Positions 63,563-64,000 of a DNA stretch of 64,000 nt are shown here, piece after piece; positions within the stretch are counted from its first letter, which is position 1, and every line of letters starts with the position of its first letter. Below the pieces are notes generated by a model. That model worked only from the letters and a program-made list of their open reading frames with translations, was not told the DNA's origin and did not search any database. The DNA is from Chitinophaga qingshengii (GTDB taxonomy: Bacteria > Bacteroidota > Bacteroidia > Chitinophagales > Chitinophagaceae), in assembly GCF_014529935.1 (NCBI RefSeq), contig NZ_JACVFC010000001.1, forward strand, positions 2,294,001-2,358,000. The letters run 5' to 3'. A program made the position numbers and the translations under genes.

Positions 63563-64000
63563 ATGCCTATTGCAGACGCAGAACAATACCAATCCAGCCC
63601 CGGTTATCAACAGCTATACGAACAGGAAACACGACACCACTTGTTTCGCAGTTATATCCAGATTAAACCGACTTCCGACAGATCGCTACATACCAATATG
63701 CTTAAATTGGGTAAGGACGGTTATGTTAACAAAAAGTCTCCCGCTACCCTGCTGGCGGCCGTTTATTTTATACTCTTCATTTTCACGGTCATGCTCTGCC
63801 AGGGGCGGAAACCCATATTCGTTATCATGATGGCAATAGTGGTGGCCGCCGCCGTGACGCTGCTGATAAAGACAATATACAACTCCCAACCGAACAACCT
63901 TCTTATTGATCGTCGTGGTGTTACCATACAGGGGATACTGAGACCCTGGGAAGAAATCAAGGGCACCTTCATTGTCACCCGGGGAGAAGGCAAGCACATG
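63563..64000 (+). CDS. hypothetical membrane protein, partial at window edge
   Basis: The ATG at 63563 (with an in-frame GTG two codons upstream) opens a frame that runs through the right edge; 146 residues are visible. A polar N-terminus (~50 residues) is followed by two transmembrane helices ('LLAAVYFILFIFTVMLC' and 'IFVIMMAIVVAAAVTLLI'). A C-terminal segment 'NNLLIDRRGVTIQGILRPWEEIKG' then looks like the start of a PH-like or YcxB-like domain common in small Bacteroidota membrane proteins. It is divergent from the PAAR-RHS gene. Function unknown. Confidence 0.65.
   Translation, partial: MPIADAEQYQSSPGYQQLYEQETRHHLFRSYIQIKPTSDRSLHTNMLKLGKDGYVNKKSPATLLAAVYFILFIFTVMLCQGRKPIFVIMMAIVVAAAVTLLIKTIYNSQPNNLLIDRRGVTIQGILRPWEEIKGTFIVTRGEGKHM

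Overview
The window looks like a chromosomal segment of a member of the Bacteroidota, most likely Chitinophagaceae and probably Chitinophaga-like. The reasons are the repeated TTG-N19-TAnnTTTG promoter architecture, a C-terminal type IX secretion (T9SS) sorting domain, a PorW/SprE-like TPR protein, LytTR/LytS-type two-component genes, Bacteroidota-specific families (HYC_CC_PP, Porin_10-like porin, HMA-AraC regulator), and the frequent lack of Shine-Dalgarno sequences. No prophage, insertion sequence, CRISPR array or rRNA was seen.

Layout. 0-4.4 kb: a partial L,D-transpeptidase-like lipoprotein and a minus-strand heavy-metal cassette (HYC_CC_PP protein, secreted HMA protein, outer-membrane protein, HMA-AraC regulator), then a secreted surface protein. 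4.5-8.7 kb: porin, purine nucleoside phosphorylase, sucC. 8.9-16.4 kb: envelope genes (PBP1a, PorW/SprE-like, a peptidase-less M23-type membrane protein, bactofilin, AtpZ and an ATP-synthase-I-like protein). 16.4-23.8 kb: SprT-like and M28 peptidases, yidC, pyrG, a thioesterase, an HD hydrolase and DUF488. 23.8-27.6 kb: a siroheme/sulfite reductase operon preceded by a leader that looks like a cysteine-codon attenuator. 27.8-38.5 kb: HAD phosphatase, cyclase, rpsA, rhomboid, ispH, a LytTR response regulator with a TPR-histidine kinase, cmk. 38.5-43.9 kb: three large secreted surface proteins. 44.5-51.1 kb: clpC, STAS protein plus RNase Z, dapA, accA, tRNA-Asp and tRNA-Tyr. 51.1-64 kb: an accessory stretch with a secreted RHS-type protein, a serine-hydrolase remnant, an LpoB/CsgG-like protein, an overlapping three-gene cluster with a DMP19 protein, and a PAAR-RHS polymorphic toxin with an adjacent candidate immunity gene.

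How the genes work together. The best candidate for an undescribed regulatory system is the 17-codon peptide at 27479-27532 with three consecutive Cys codons. It is followed by an intrinsic terminator and then the sulfite reductase - uroporphyrinogen methyltransferase - precorrin-2 dehydrogenase operon. Two of the Cys codons sit in a 9-bp stem with sequence just past the leader stop. A second possible attenuator lies in the pyrG 5' leader. Several convergent gene pairs are separated by nested palindromes sharing A/T-rich arms (ATTTACGGATTT-type) and a recurring AGCGAAGA hairpin shoulder, which suggests a dispersed intergenic repeat family acting as bidirectional terminators. All functional statements rest on motif recognition by eye; no database search was possible.
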